DNA of 64,000 nucleotides from Candidatus Binatia bacterium (lineage in GTDB: Bacteria > Desulfobacterota > Binatia > Bin18), in NCBI GenBank assembly GCA_951812575.1, contig OX638322.1:1797925-1861924 (forward strand). The letters run 5' to 3'. Shown here piece after piece: positions 1 to 8,936 of the stretch; the stretch's first letter is position 1, and each line of letters starts with the position of its first letter. The notes beneath the pieces were generated by a model. The model saw only the letters and a list, made by a program, of their open reading frames with translations, did no database searches and was not told where the DNA came from. A program made the translations under genes and the position numbers.

Positions 1-387
1 TTCCCATAACAGGCCAAGAGTGGGGTAGAGAAACACCTTCTCAATATTCTCGATGTCCAAACGTTGCAGCCGCTCTTTCGGGTCCATAGAGCCAAACGAG
101 GCGTTATCGACATAGCCAGACCCGGTCGGCTCGCGTGTATACTCAATACCCCCAAGCTGATCCATCACACCCAGTCCCGAAGGGGCGCCCTTGCGCGTCA
201 TTTTGGATGGTTGGCCGTTGACCTCAAGATATTCCAGGCCGTCGTCGTCTTTACGAATACGGACCGCGCGGTCACGATATTTGGGTTCCAAATATTTTTC
301 CCAGAGATCAGGCGCTTCGAGTATGTGACCGTCGGCATCGATTACACCTGACATGGGGAGACTCGGTAAGGCTTCAGGGCCGGGCAT
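1..387 (-). CDS. Amidohydrolase family protein (N-terminal part, runs off window)
   Basis: The minus-strand reading frame is open to the window edge and gives the first 129 residues of a metal-dependent hydrolase of the amidohydrolase-2 type. The start is the ATG at 387, with AGGAGG five bases upstream. Near the N-terminus the protein reads VIDADGHILEAPDLWEKYL, the Asp-x-Asp-x-His form of the first metal-binding strand of these TIM-barrel hydrolases (decarboxylases/hydrolases of the ACMSD-like group). The rest of the barrel and the other metal ligands lie outside the window. The substrate cannot be inferred. A Sel1-repeat gene on the same strand lies just upstream of it (its stop is at 472). 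Confidence 0.8.
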   Translation of the reverse strand, partial: MPGPEALPSLPMSGVIDADGHILEAPDLWEKYLEPKYRDRAVRIRKDDDGLEYLEVNGQPSKMTRKGAPSGLGVMDQLGGIEYTREPTGSGYVDNASFGSMDPKERLQRLDIENIEKVFLYPTLGLLWE

Positions 388-471
388 ACATTCCTCCTTT
401 ATTGAGCACGCAAGCCGATCATATTCCCTGGGCAGCGCAGACGAAGCGCCCGGCTCGGGAGAATGCTTCAG

Positions 472-1710
472 CTAGGTCCCGGAACTCGAACGTTGCCGCT
501 TACGAAAGAGTTCTTCTCCTTCCTCAATCTGCTCAGGTTCCATAAGCTCAACGATATACTCACGCACTTTGAGCACGCCATTCTTGTGCTCGCCCGAGGC
601 GTTTGTCTCCGCCAGACTGATCCACATATAGGCTTGGCCATAGTCCAGCGGTGTACCCTGGCCCCTGGCGTAGCGTAGTGCCAGATTATACTGCGCCTGG
701 GCATCATCCTGATTGGCCGCCCGGCGATACCAATTCGCCGCCTGGGTATCGTTCTGTTCGACCCCTTGCCCGGTTGCATACATGAATCCCAGATTGATCT
801 GGGCTTGGGCATGGCCCTGGTCGGCCGCTTGGCGATACCACTTGGCGGCCTCGGCCGCATCCTGTGCCACGCCCTGACCTGTGCGATACATGAGCCCCAA
901 ATTCCACTGTGCGTCGGCATGGCCCTGCTCGGCGGCTTGGCGATACCACTTGGCGGCCTCGGCCGCATCCTGTGCCACACCTTGGCCCGTGTAGTAGTGG
1001 AGCCCCATAAAATAGAGCGATTGCGGAGAGCCCTGTTCAGCAGCCTGGCGATGCCATTGCAGCGCTTGGGTCGCATCCTGGTCAACGCGTTGGCCCAGGC
1101 CGTAGAGCACACCTAGTTCCGCCTGGGCATGCATGATTCCCTGCTCGGCTGCTTGGGTGAGCTGGGCAATCGTCATCCGTGCAATCAGATTATCGCGGGC
1201 GCCCGCGTATTTCGCGGCGGTTGCTTTGGCGGCATTGAATGAATCACGGTCGCCTTTATAAACAGCCAGCTTGGCCGCGCTATCGGCCGCCTGGTTGATC
1301 AAGAGCAAGGCCTGGACGTCATCTTGCTCAATTCCCTTACCTGATGAGTATAGAATGCCCAGATCGTACTGGGCCGTCACATGGCCCTGCTCGGCGGCTT
1401 TGCGATACCACGCTATCGATGTGTCCATATCCGCTGCCACGCCCAGACCGTTGGCGTACATGACCCCCAGGTTCCACTGGGCCGTTGCATGGCCCTGCTC
1501 GGCGGCTTTGCGATACCATACCCCGGCTTCGGTGTAGTCCTGTGCGACGCCGTAGCCGTTATCGTACAGGAAGGCGAGGTCGTACTGCGCCTCAACGTCA
1601 CCGGCCTCGGCTCGCGCGCGCAGTTCAGCAGTTCTGTCTGTTTGCGCCAGGGTTACGCCGCAAATACATACTCCAACACTTACGAGTATCCAGCGTGCTA
1701 TTGTCTGCAT
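472..1710 (-). CDS. Secreted Sel1-like repeat (SLR/TPR) protein
   Basis: A 412-residue protein built from about eight Sel1-like repeats of 36 residues, with the recurring pattern AEQGHAxAQxNLGxMYxxGxGVxQD followed by AxxWYRxA. SLR proteins form alpha-solenoids used for protein-protein contacts, often in envelope or signalling complexes. The chosen ATG at 1710 starts a signal peptide (MQTIARWILVSVGVCICGVTLAQ with probable cleavage after LAQ), so the protein should be periplasmic or secreted. An upstream in-frame start at 1767 would bury the signal peptide. One divergent stretch of about 45 residues (rich in Ala/Lys) separates repeats 3 and 4. The repeats are more alike in the C-terminal half. 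A second SLR protein lies at 40771-41847. The specific partner is unknown. Confidence 0.85.
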   Translation of the reverse strand: MQTIARWILVSVGVCICGVTLAQTDRTAELRARAEAGDVEAQYDLAFLYDNGYGVAQDYTEAGVWYRKAAEQGHATAQWNLGVMYANGLGVAADMDTSIAWYRKAAEQGHVTAQYDLGILYSSGKGIEQDDVQALLLINQAADSAAKLAVYKGDRDSFNAAKATAAKYAGARDNLIARMTIAQLTQAAEQGIMHAQAELGVLYGLGQRVDQDATQALQWHRQAAEQGSPQSLYFMGLHYYTGQGVAQDAAEAAKWYRQAAEQGHADAQWNLGLMYRTGQGVAQDAAEAAKWYRQAADQGHAQAQINLGFMYATGQGVEQNDTQAANWYRRAANQDDAQAQYNLALRYARGQGTPLDYGQAYMWISLAETNASGEHKNGVLKVREYIVELMEPEQIEEGEELFRKRQRSSSGT

Positions 1711-1848
1711 ATTCGTTGTCCTACCGTACTCCTTCTCAAATGAGAAGAGCGGGCAGTGCCTCCCCACCTTCCTCCTCGGAGCAGGCGTTATTTGACAAGA
1801 GCAAGCAGAACCGCGCCGCGCGTGTCGCCAGTCCTGGACGCCGGGTTG

Positions 1849-2049
1849 CTAGCGGTCTTTCTGTCGTGCTGTGAACTGGTGACAACCGCATAGCCTGATG
1901 CGACAGCGGCCGGTCCAGGCGTGTTTATGTACCAAAGCCGGGTGGCCACAGGAACACCGGGAGAGACCCGTAATCGTCGGGTGCGACGGCCCTTCGAGTT
2001 TCGCCCACTGCCGCTCCAAATCCTGCCGAATCTCTTCATCCCGCGTCAT
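1849..2049 (-). CDS. Small Cys/His-rich hypothetical protein
   Basis: A 66-residue protein. The N-terminal half is charged and helical (TRDEEIRQDLERQWAKLEG). The C-terminal half carries CSCGHPALVHKH followed by CRIRLCGCHQF, that is two CxC groups and several His residues, which suggests a small zinc-binding fold. No strong ribosome binding site precedes the ATG. I do not recognise a named family. The Cys/His pattern and the lack of an equally good alternative frame are the only arguments for coding. Confidence 0.5.
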   Translation of the reverse strand: MTRDEEIRQDLERQWAKLEGPSHPTITGLSRCSCGHPALVHKHAWTGRCRIRLCGCHQFTARQKDR

Positions 2050-2151
2050 TATTGGGCGCTCTCTTTCTGGCGTGCGTCGAGACTCCCCGGTCGGACTGGC
2101 TGTTCAACGTGTCCTGTTTTTGCCCGCTGTAAAAGAATGGGAGGAGTCGTA

Positions 2152-2451
2152 TCATGTGTGCAGCGCATCGATCCAGTCGGGTAAGGGTTGATCTGGCACG
2201 TCAGCGCTCTCGGGTAAGAGTTCAAGCACGTCGAGCGACATGCGGTAGCGAATACGGCCGTGCCACAGATATGGTGTTCTCACTGAATTGCTCACCATGC
2301 CGCCGTGGAGGGCCGGGTGTGTACCCTGAGGGGGAGTAGCCTCCACCCATAACTCTGCCCCACGATGCTGACGAACCCAGGCGTGCGAGTCCGGGTGGAT
2401 ACTGTCCCAACTCTCCGGCTCTACAATCCGGGCTTTTTGGCAATACATCAT
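2152..2451 (-). CDS. Hypothetical protein, 99 aa
   Basis: A 99-residue soluble protein with no signal peptide or membrane segment. It is acidic, with many Trp and His residues. GGGGAAGA lies directly before the two adjacent ATG codons, which supports initiation at or next to 2451. It lies upstream of the small Cys/His protein on the same strand, with about 100 bases between them, so the two may be co-transcribed. No family is recognised. Confidence 0.5.
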   Translation of the reverse strand: MMYCQKARIVEPESWDSIHPDSHAWVRQHRGAELWVEATPPQGTHPALHGGMVSNSVRTPYLWHGRIRYRMSLDVLELLPESADVPDQPLPDWIDALHT

Positions 2452-2602
2452 TCTTCCCCATTTCCTTGTACCTCAAGAGGTATCCGTGAGAAAAGATTGT
2501 CCGGTGTTCTTGATTGGACGTGCACGTTCAGGTTACCCAGAGTGTCGTCGGACATCTCTTCGAGAGCGCAGGAAAAAATGCAACACAACGGGAGGAAGCG
2601 AT

Positions 2603-3364
2603 ATGGACACTTTTCAGTATGAAACCGTTCTGAGCACGCTGGGTGACAGTGGGGTCCGCACCATAGCCCTAAACCGGCCCGAGCGCCTGAACGCCATGAA
2701 CGGGCAGCTCATGGTCGATATCGCGCGCGCGTTTGACGAAGCCAATGTCGATCCGGAGACCCGGGCCATCATTTTTACCGGTCAGGGCCGCGCCTTTTGT
2801 GCCGGCGATGACCGGAAGGCACATCGCCAGCCTGAAAACGAAGGAGAGGCCAGGGATGCCGTGGACGCGGTCCAGCGGGCGACCCTGGCGATTGTCTTTG
2901 GGGGGAAGCCGGTTGTGGGAGCCATTAACGGTTGGGCAGTCGGAGGTGGGTTTGAGTTGGCGATCAATTGCGATTTCCCGATCTGGGCGGAAAGCGCCCG
3001 AGGGTTTTTCCCCGAAGTGTCGCTCAACGCTTTTGTGACCGGCGCCGTCTCATCGCTCCTGCCGGCCCTGGTCGGGCTGAACAAAGCCCGGGAAATGCTG
3101 TTTCTGGGCGAACAGTACGACGCCCGTACCCTGCTGGACCTGGGCGTGGCGTGGCGCGTCGTCGACGATGCTCGCCTGCTCGCCGAGGCGCACAGTGTGG
3201 CGGAGAAACTGAGTGGCCTGCCGCCGCTGGCCGTCCGTGCGATGAAGCGGGTGCTCAATCAGTGCGCGGCCAGCGATATCCACACCGCCCTTCGACTGGA
3301 AACAGAGGCGACCGTTGCCAGCTTTCTCGACCCGGAAACAACCCAACGCCTCTCGAATTTCTAG
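2603..3364 (+). CDS. Enoyl-CoA hydratase/isomerase family protein
   Basis: A 253-residue crotonase-fold enzyme, the usual length of the family. GGAGGAAG stands six bases before the ATG at 2603; a longer in-frame extension to 2486 has no such signal. NRPERLNAMN near residue 25 and GRAFCAGDD near residue 65 fit the CoA-binding and oxyanion-hole regions. Glu118 (FELAINCD) and Glu138 (FFPEVSLN) are 20 residues apart, as are the two catalytic glutamates of classical hydratases, so hydratase chemistry on an enoyl-CoA is plausible. The loop after the second Glu differs from the common PGAGG form, so the substrate may be unusual. The gene is convergent with the small membrane protein at 3394-3576. 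Confidence 0.85.
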   Translation: MDTFQYETVLSTLGDSGVRTIALNRPERLNAMNGQLMVDIARAFDEANVDPETRAIIFTGQGRAFCAGDDRKAHRQPENEGEARDAVDAVQRATLAIVFGGKPVVGAINGWAVGGGFELAINCDFPIWAESARGFFPEVSLNAFVTGAVSSLLPALVGLNKAREMLFLGEQYDARTLLDLGVAWRVVDDARLLAEAHSVAEKLSGLPPLAVRAMKRVLNQCAASDIHTALRLETEATVASFLDPETTQRLSNF

Positions 3365-3393
3365 CCAGAAATTTTTCATTAGCCTGAAACGCG

Positions 3394-3576
3394 TTAGGCC
3401 GCCGGCCGATTGACGGTGATGGCCTCGCGCAGGCCCTCCAAGAGACCCGCTAAGTGCGCCATCCGCTCCCGGAGTGCTACCAATTCGGTGCGGGTCGCCC
3501 GCTGACCCGTCAAGACCAAGCCACCCAAGGACACTCCGACGGCCACGATAGCGATGATAATCCGCGTCTCTTCCAT
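3394..3576 (-). CDS. Small single-pass membrane protein with coiled coil
   Basis: A 60-residue protein starting at ATG 3576 with AGGAGGG five bases upstream. Residues 5-23 (RIIIAIVAVGVSLGGLVLTG) form one membrane helix. The rest is a charged amphipathic helix with heptad-like Leu spacing (TELVALRERMAHLAGLLEGL), probably a cytoplasmic coiled coil. The function is unknown. Its TAA stop lies inside a sequence motif (TAACGCGTTTCA) that also overlaps the stop of the gene at 5348-6052. Confidence 0.7.
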   Translation of the reverse strand: MEETRIIIAIVAVGVSLGGLVLTGQRATRTELVALRERMAHLAGLLEGLREAITVNRPAA

Positions 3577-3680
3577 AAATACCCTCCTCTCTTGGGCAGA
3601 AACCTGGATCACCGAAGGGCCCACATGACCCTAACCTGTTCGCGCATTTCCCGCTAGGCTGTAGCCGTAGCGTTCCGCGC

Positions 3681-3760
3681 CCGTCATGCTGGACATGCTC
3701 CGGCCTCCAGAGGCCGGGGGGCGGGAGCCTGGATGCCGGCTTTCGCTGGAATGATGTTGG
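3681..3760. repeat. Dispersed palindromic repeat, copy 1
   Basis: Two inverted arms flank a GC-rich centre. The left arm begins CGTCATGCTGGACATG and the right arm reads GCCTGGATGCCGGC followed by TTTCGCTGGAATGATG. Related arms occur at 5211-5351 and 57049-57168. The remaining 3761-4096 shows no gene; it holds a short inverted pair (CTATCCG and CGGATAG near 3860 and 3890). Confidence 0.6.
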
Positions 3761-4096
3761 CGGTGGTGGCCCTTAGTCTCTTTCCCACTGATGGCTACAC
3801 GGCATCCGAAATTGTTCTAGCGAAGAAATTTTTATTGGGAATTATACCCTTCGTTCTCTATCCGACATAAAAACACTCGGCTGCGGATAGTGCAGACAGG
3901 TGGTCCTTCCTGATGTGAGGATAGAGGGATTAGCCTGCCGATTTCTCCTAACAGCGCCGCCGCTTCTTGGAAGATTTCTTCCTTTATACTACCCCTTCGT
4001 ATCTAGGCTTTACACGCCCTACAAGGATCACGCACAACAAACGCAGCCTACCGGCAACAATTGCATCAAGTCCGACTCTCCAGTGCACTCCTTTCC

Positions 4097-4225
4097 GTCA
4101 ACGTTTACATGAACCCGCTGAGTCGGGTTGCCTGCTGAATAAGATAGCCGTACAGAGCCGAGGAGTCGCGACCTGGGCTGTGGCGAATAGGTAGGACCTC
4201 ACTCTGTTCATGTAGTGACGTTGAC
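4097..4225. repeat. Imperfect inverted repeat pair bracketing 90 bp
   Basis: GTCAACGTTTACATGAAC at 4097-4114 is the near inverse complement of 4206-4225 (ending GTAGTGACGTTGAC), with a two-base difference in length. The 90-base interior has no gene. It ends about 50 bases before the secreted-protein gene at 4273, so it may be a small MITE-like element or a regulatory structure. Confidence 0.4.
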
Positions 4226-4272
4226 ACAGCCCGACACCGCAGCCGGGACCCCAGCAGCACGAGGAGGAAACG

Positions 4273-5100
4273 ATGCAGCATCAATGGACTATTGGAATCA
4301 TGGTGGCTTTCCTATTGACATCCAGCGTGGTCAATGCGGCCACACTGGATGTTCCCGCCCCGAACACAACCCTGTCCGGCGTTGGGGTAATCCATGGCTG
4401 GAAATGCGAAGCGAACAGCGAGCTGACAATCCGTTTCGATGGGGGCGACCCGCTTCCGTTGGCCTATGGCACTGTGCGTGCAGACACCGCCTCAGTCTGC
4501 GGGGATACGGACAACGGCTTTGTCTCTATCCTGAATTGGGGGAATCTCAGCGACGGAGAACACACCGCTATGGTCTACGATAACGGAGTGGAGTTCGACC
4601 GGAGCGTGTTTACGGTCAGACGGTTTCGGGACGTGTTTGTCACAGGCGCTTCCACTACTGTGTACGTACAAGACTTTCCACACCAAGGAGAAAAAGCGGC
4701 GTTTTCGTGGAATCAGGCGACCCAACACCTGGAACTGGCGGAGGCGGGGAGCCACGTCCGGCCTTCATCCTCAGGGACCTCGGTGGAAAAATGGGCGGAG
4801 GAGCAGGTGGATACCTGTTATCGGAAAACGGACGAGGCATTAGGCCCCAGCAGGACTTATTATCGCAGTACGCTTCATGATTGCCTCTCGGATATACAAG
4901 AGGTTGAGTACCGCCGGCTATGGCGAGACCGCTATGTCCGGGGCCTTGTTCAGGCCATCACCGAGGCGGGTGGCGTGGCAGCGTGGTTGCTGGAAGAGGG
5001 GCAAGGAGGAGGGTGCTACCCAGACGGAGACATTGATGATCCCGACCTTGACAACCGTAGTGGCTGTCGTGATTCCGTTTGGGGGTGGTGGTTAGAGTGA
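4273..5100 (+). CDS. Secreted hypothetical protein with beta-rich N-terminal domain
   Basis: A 275-residue protein with a clear signal peptide (about 22 residues, ending VVNAA) and GAGGAGGAAACG before the ATG. Residues 23-115 are beta-rich, with an opening LDVPAPNTTLSGVGVIHGW and the stretches WGNLSDGEHTAMVYDNG and FTVRRF. I recognise this as a recurring extracytoplasmic Ig-like module of unknown function. The C-terminal 120 residues are more helical and hold four Cys (CYRKT, CLSD, CYPD, CRDS) that could form disulfides. The protein is probably periplasmic or secreted. No catalytic motif is seen. Confidence 0.75.
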   Translation: MQHQWTIGIMVAFLLTSSVVNAATLDVPAPNTTLSGVGVIHGWKCEANSELTIRFDGGDPLPLAYGTVRADTASVCGDTDNGFVSILNWGNLSDGEHTAMVYDNGVEFDRSVFTVRRFRDVFVTGASTTVYVQDFPHQGEKAAFSWNQATQHLELAEAGSHVRPSSSGTSVEKWAEEQVDTCYRKTDEALGPSRTYYRSTLHDCLSDIQEVEYRRLWRDRYVRGLVQAITEAGGVAAWLLEEGQGGGCYPDGDIDDPDLDNRSGCRDSVWGWWLE

Positions 5101-5210
5101 CCCGGGAAGACGACTAGTTGTCGTCGGCACTGGCGAAAACGAACCGGCCCCATCTCTAGGTGATGCCAAGCCCGCCCCGAGCACCTCGCGGATAACGTAT
5201 TGTAGTCGCC

Positions 5211-5351
5211 CGTCATTCCTGCGAAGGCATCCAGGCTCCCAGCCCCCCGTTCGTCCTGAGCGTAGCAAGGCGAAGTCGAAGGACTGGATGCCGGATCAAG
5301 TCCGGCATGACGAGAACGGCACGGCTATTAACTAATCGTGAAATGCGTTAG
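5211..5351. repeat. Dispersed palindromic repeat, copy 2 (reaches into a stop codon)
   Basis: The arms are CGTCATTCCTGCGAAGGCAT (5211-5230) and CTGGATGCCGGATCAAGTCC followed by GGCATGACG (5284-5312). The centre holds a second common unit, CCTGAGCGTAGCAAGGCGAA. The element continues to CGTGAAATGCGTTAG (5337-5351), matching the layout of the copy at 57049-57168. The last bases contain the stop codon of the MBL-fold gene on the minus strand. Confidence 0.65.
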
Positions 5352-6052
5352 TCCTTTCCCCTCTCAGGGTTGGGCACCATCTTGCCGTGACCGGGGATAA
5401 TCCAGTCGGCGAGCTGTAAAACCTTTTCTCGACTCGCATTGAGTGCCTCTTGGTTCCAGGTCAGTGGGGCGTCCCCGGGCGTGATGTCTGGGAATGCCCA
5501 GGTATGGGTCAGGACATAGCTTCCCTGTGCCGTCTCGACGACCAGCGACGCGTCTTCTTCGGTATGTCCTGGGGTTTGTATCACACGTATGCCGGGCGCA
5601 ATGGCATACTCATCTCCATGATCTTCCCACAGATCGCCGGTATACGTCGCCCAAAAATCGACCAGTCGAGCGTTGGGGAAGAGGGCAATATTTACGGTAT
5701 GGTCGGGATGGTGATGGCTGATAAAGACATGAGTGACATCCTCAGCCGAGACGTCTTCTTCTTTCAGCGCGTCAAGAATGAGCTCCCGTTCTGCAACCAT
5801 GCCGGGATCGGCGACCAGCGTGACTCCCTCGCCCCGGACCAGGGTAACCGTCCCCGCCACATGTCTGGCTCCGTCATCAGCCACGCCGGGCATGGGCTGT
5901 CGCCCTTCTATCGGCCTGACATAGCCTTCAAGCAGAATGGTGACGGTGTTCATGTTTTGCGCTTCTTGTCCCTGTACTCCGAGGGGCGTACAAACAAACA
6001 CCGCCCCCATGAGTCCACCCACGGCGACGAATCTGCATCTTTTGGTCTGCAT
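5348..6052 (-). CDS. Exported metallo-beta-lactamase-fold hydrolase
   Basis: A 234-residue protein starting at ATG 6052 with AGGAGGG seven bases upstream. It begins with a signal peptide (about 28 residues, GVQGQ), so it should act in the periplasm. Residues 113-118 read HHHPDH, the HxHxDH zinc motif of the MBL fold. His163 (TPGHT) and His222 (PGHGK) supply later ligands. At the position where most family members have the bridging Asp (TGD) the sequence reads THTWAF, so that ligand is missing or replaced by a nearby His/Asp. The overall size resembles MBLAC1-type or small lactonase-like hydrolases. The substrate is unknown. The gene is divergent from the aminotransferase at 6205, with a shared 150-bp promoter region. 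Confidence 0.8.
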   Translation of the reverse strand: MQTKRCRFVAVGGLMGAVFVCTPLGVQGQEAQNMNTVTILLEGYVRPIEGRQPMPGVADDGARHVAGTVTLVRGEGVTLVADPGMVAERELILDALKEEDVSAEDVTHVFISHHHPDHTVNIALFPNARLVDFWATYTGDLWEDHGDEYAIAPGIRVIQTPGHTEEDASLVVETAQGSYVLTHTWAFPDITPGDAPLTWNQEALNASREKVLQLADWIIPGHGKMVPNPERGKD

Positions 6053-6204
6053 CGTATTTCCCTCCTGTATGATCCCTGCCATAGCATTCCGGTCCGTGGG
6101 AGACCAGGCGTCTTGTTTCTCGCTTTTTTTGTTCGGTATGGCTATTATCACTGGCAGCGGGATGACGACGAATGTCGCGCGACGAGTAGAAACAGGAGAC
6201 GCAT

Positions 6205-7545
6205 ATGAGCGACCTCTCCTCTGCCGAGATCTTACGCCTGACTCGGGAGTACGGCCTGTACGAATGGGCGGCGCAGAAGGCGGTGAAGCCGCTCAGTGTT
6301 GACCATGCTCAGGGCGTCTACTTCTGGACGACCGACGGTAAACGCTTTCTCGACTTCAACTCCCAGCTGATGTGCGTCAATATCGGCCACGGTGATGAGC
6401 GTGTTCTGACCGCTATTCGGGAGCAATCCGAGAAGCTGACCTATGTAATGCCGCATCTCGTGACCGAGCCGCGGGCCAGGCTGCACCAACTCCTGGCCGA
6501 GGTCAGCCCCGGTGCCCTCAAACGATCTTTTCTGACGCTGAGCGGAGCGGAGGCGAATGAGCATGCCGTACGGATTGCTCGCTTGGCCACTCGACGGCAG
6601 AAAATTCTTGTCCGCTATCGTTCCTACCACGGCGCGACAGCTGGGGCCGTCAGCCTGACCGGAGAGCCGCGCCGCTGGGGAGCTGAACCCGGTATCCCCG
6701 GTGTTGTACGGGCCATGGACCCCTACCGCTATCGGTGCCGTTGGTGTCAGGAGCAGCCGGCCTGCAACCTCGACTGCTTGAATCATGTTGAAGACGTCAT
6801 CCAGTTTGAGGGGGCGCACACGATTGCTGCCGTACTGATTGAGACCGTGACCGGCACGAACGGCATCATCATTCCACCCGACGGCTATCTGCCGGGGCTG
6901 CGCACCTTGTGTGATAAATATGGCATCCTGTTGATCGCCGATGAGGTCATGAGCGGCTTTGGTCGGACGGGTGAGTGGTTTGCGGTCGATCACTGGGACG
7001 TCGTGCCTGACATCATGACGCTGGCAAAGGGCTTAACGAGCGCCTACCTGCCGCTTGGGGCCATTATGGTCAACGACGAGATCGCGGCCCATTTTGAAGA
7101 CAACTTCCTGTATTCCGGGTTGACCTATGGGGCGCATCCGGTCTCCTGTGCCGCTGCGGTTGCCACCATCAAGGTCTACCAGGAAGACGGCCTGATCGAG
7201 CATGCCAGAAAGATGGGAACAGTTCTGGCGCGCGAGATGGAACGCTTACGGAATACGCATCCCTCGGTTGGAGAGACCCGCTCCATCGGCCTGTTTGGCC
7301 TGTTCGAACTGGTCAAAAACCGTCAGACGCGCGAGCCGCTGGCCCCCTTTAATGCGACGGCTGCCGAGATGGGGCCCATGGCTCAGCTCGGTGCGTTTTT
7401 TCGAGAGAACGGGCTTTTCACCCTTGTTCGCTGGAACACTTTTTTTGTGAATCCGCCTCTGTGTATCAGCGAAGAACAACTCCGCGAGGGACTGGCGATT
7501 ATTGACCGGGCGCTCGATATTACCGACGCGGCTGTCTCGGTCTGA
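6205..7545 (+). CDS. Class III PLP-dependent aminotransferase (taurine:pyruvate-like)
   Basis: A 446-residue fold-type I aminotransferase of normal length, with CAGGAGAC before the ATG. The PLP site is complete: GAEAN near residue 116, the DEVMSGFGRTG stretch near residue 250 and the Schiff-base lysine Lys275 in LAKGLTSAYLPLGA. An insertion with Cys residues (RCRWCQEQPACNLDC) lies near residue 180. The closest functional types I can name are taurine-pyruvate and beta-alanine-pyruvate aminotransferases. The gene leads a plus-strand group with a binding protein, a sensor and an MFS carrier, which suggests uptake and transamination of an amino compound. Confidence 0.85.
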   Translation: MSDLSSAEILRLTREYGLYEWAAQKAVKPLSVDHAQGVYFWTTDGKRFLDFNSQLMCVNIGHGDERVLTAIREQSEKLTYVMPHLVTEPRARLHQLLAEVSPGALKRSFLTLSGAEANEHAVRIARLATRRQKILVRYRSYHGATAGAVSLTGEPRRWGAEPGIPGVVRAMDPYRYRCRWCQEQPACNLDCLNHVEDVIQFEGAHTIAAVLIETVTGTNGIIIPPDGYLPGLRTLCDKYGILLIADEVMSGFGRTGEWFAVDHWDVVPDIMTLAKGLTSAYLPLGAIMVNDEIAAHFEDNFLYSGLTYGAHPVSCAAAVATIKVYQEDGLIEHARKMGTVLAREMERLRNTHPSVGETRSIGLFGLFELVKNRQTREPLAPFNATAAEMGPMAQLGAFFRENGLFTLVRWNTFFVNPPLCISEEQLREGLAIIDRALDITDAAVSV

Positions 7546-7621
7546 TGGCTCTTCTTGAGAGCGGGCGCGCATGCCCAAATCCTCTGTACCGATTATAACC
7601 TGAGCGAAAGACGAGGATAGC

Positions 7622-8935
7622 ATGAGAACAATAACGAGGAGAGCGCTACTCCGTTCCGGTCTTGCCTGGTGCGCGGCGACCCCTTGGTTGAAGCCGCTGA
7701 GGGCGGCCGCTGACGCAGACGCCGGTCAGCCTGCCCCGCAGATGGCACCCGGCGTGACCGATACCGAGATTGTTCTGGGCATGTCCGCGGCCTTCTCGGG
7801 ACCTTCCCGGGGTTTGGGGATCGAACTGTATCGTGGCGCCACGGCCTACTTCGACCATGTGAATGAGCAGGGAGGAATCGCCGGCCGCAACGTGATGCTC
7901 AAGACGTATGACGATGGCTACCAACCCGCCCCTTCTGTTCGGAATACCCTGAAGCTGATGCTGCAAGACCAGGTGTTTCTGCTCTTCGGCTATGTTGGCA
8001 CCCCAACGGTCACGCGCGTCCTGCCCATGCTCAAGAAGTTCCAGGACCGGAATTTCTTTTTGTTTTTTCCCTTCACCGGTGCCCAGCCGCAGCGGGAACC
8101 TCCCTATGGCGACTTTGCGTTCAATCTGCGCTCCTCCTATCGCCAGGAAACCGCCGGTCTGGTCGATAATTTCGTGCGCATCAACCGAAAACGCCTCGCT
8201 GTGTTCTATCAAGCCGATGCGTATGGGCGTAGCGGCTGGGCCGGTGTCAGGCGCGCCCTGAAGCACTACGGAAGACAGATTGCGGGTGAGGCGACCTACC
8301 GCCGCGGCACAAAGTTCACCGCCAGCCTGCGCAGGCAGGTCGAAATCCTCAAGGCGTCACAGCCCGAAGCAGTGATCTGTATCGGTTCCTACGCGGCCTG
8401 TGCGGCCTTTGTCCGCGATGCCGTTGACCTCGGTTTACAAGTCCCGATTGCCAACCTGTCCTTTGTTGGCAGCGAGAATCTCTTGAAACTCCTCACTCAC
8501 TGGGCGCTGACTGAGGAGCGCGGCGATAGCGAGCAGTATACGCGACTGCTCGTCAACTCCCAAGTGGTCCCGAGTTACGAAGAAGCCTCCATGCCCGCCG
8601 TCAAAGAGTATCGTGACTTGATGCGCCGCTATAACCCGCAGCCACCCCTGGAACTGCTGAAAGAACCCTACCTGCCCTCTGAGCATAGCTTCGTCAGCCT
8701 CGAAGGATTTATCGACGCCAAGTTGATGGTTGAAATTCTGCGCCGGCTTGGCGACAGGCTGGAACGGAGTCAGCTCCAGCAGGCAGTCTTCACTGTTCAG
8801 GATTTCGATTTGGGCATTGACGAGCGGGCCTCCTTCGGTCCCGACCGTCGCCAGGGGCTCCAGCAAGTCTACTACACCGTTGTTGACGAAGGCCGTTTTG
8901 TCATGCTGGACAATTGGGAAGACAGGTTTGCCTGA
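7622..8935 (+). CDS. ABC-type periplasmic substrate-binding protein (Leu/Ile/Val type)
   Basis: A 437-residue type I periplasmic binding protein. The N-terminus (TRRALLRSGLAWCAATPWLKPLRAA, read as two parts) resembles a twin-arginine signal. The mature protein starts with the family pattern VTDTEIVLGMSAAFSGPSRG, followed by YFDHVNEQGGIAGR and a C-terminal lobe from about residue 210. No cognate permease or ATPase gene is nearby. The stop is one base before the start of a membrane sensor gene, so this protein may serve as the periplasmic ligand-binding partner of that sensor rather than of a transporter. Confidence 0.85.
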   Translation: MRTITRRALLRSGLAWCAATPWLKPLRAAADADAGQPAPQMAPGVTDTEIVLGMSAAFSGPSRGLGIELYRGATAYFDHVNEQGGIAGRNVMLKTYDDGYQPAPSVRNTLKLMLQDQVFLLFGYVGTPTVTRVLPMLKKFQDRNFFLFFPFTGAQPQREPPYGDFAFNLRSSYRQETAGLVDNFVRINRKRLAVFYQADAYGRSGWAGVRRALKHYGRQIAGEATYRRGTKFTASLRRQVEILKASQPEAVICIGSYAACAAFVRDAVDLGLQVPIANLSFVGSENLLKLLTHWALTEERGDSEQYTRLLVNSQVVPSYEEASMPAVKEYRDLMRRYNPQPPLELLKEPYLPSEHSFVSLEGFIDAKLMVEILRRLGDRLERSQLQQAVFTVQDFDLGIDERASFGPDRRQGLQQVYYTVVDEGRFVMLDNWEDRFA

Positions 8936-8936
8936 C

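Noticed and set aside
5016-5216. Small minus-strand frame of 66 codons
   Set aside because: It overlaps the secreted-protein gene and lacks a ribosome binding site.
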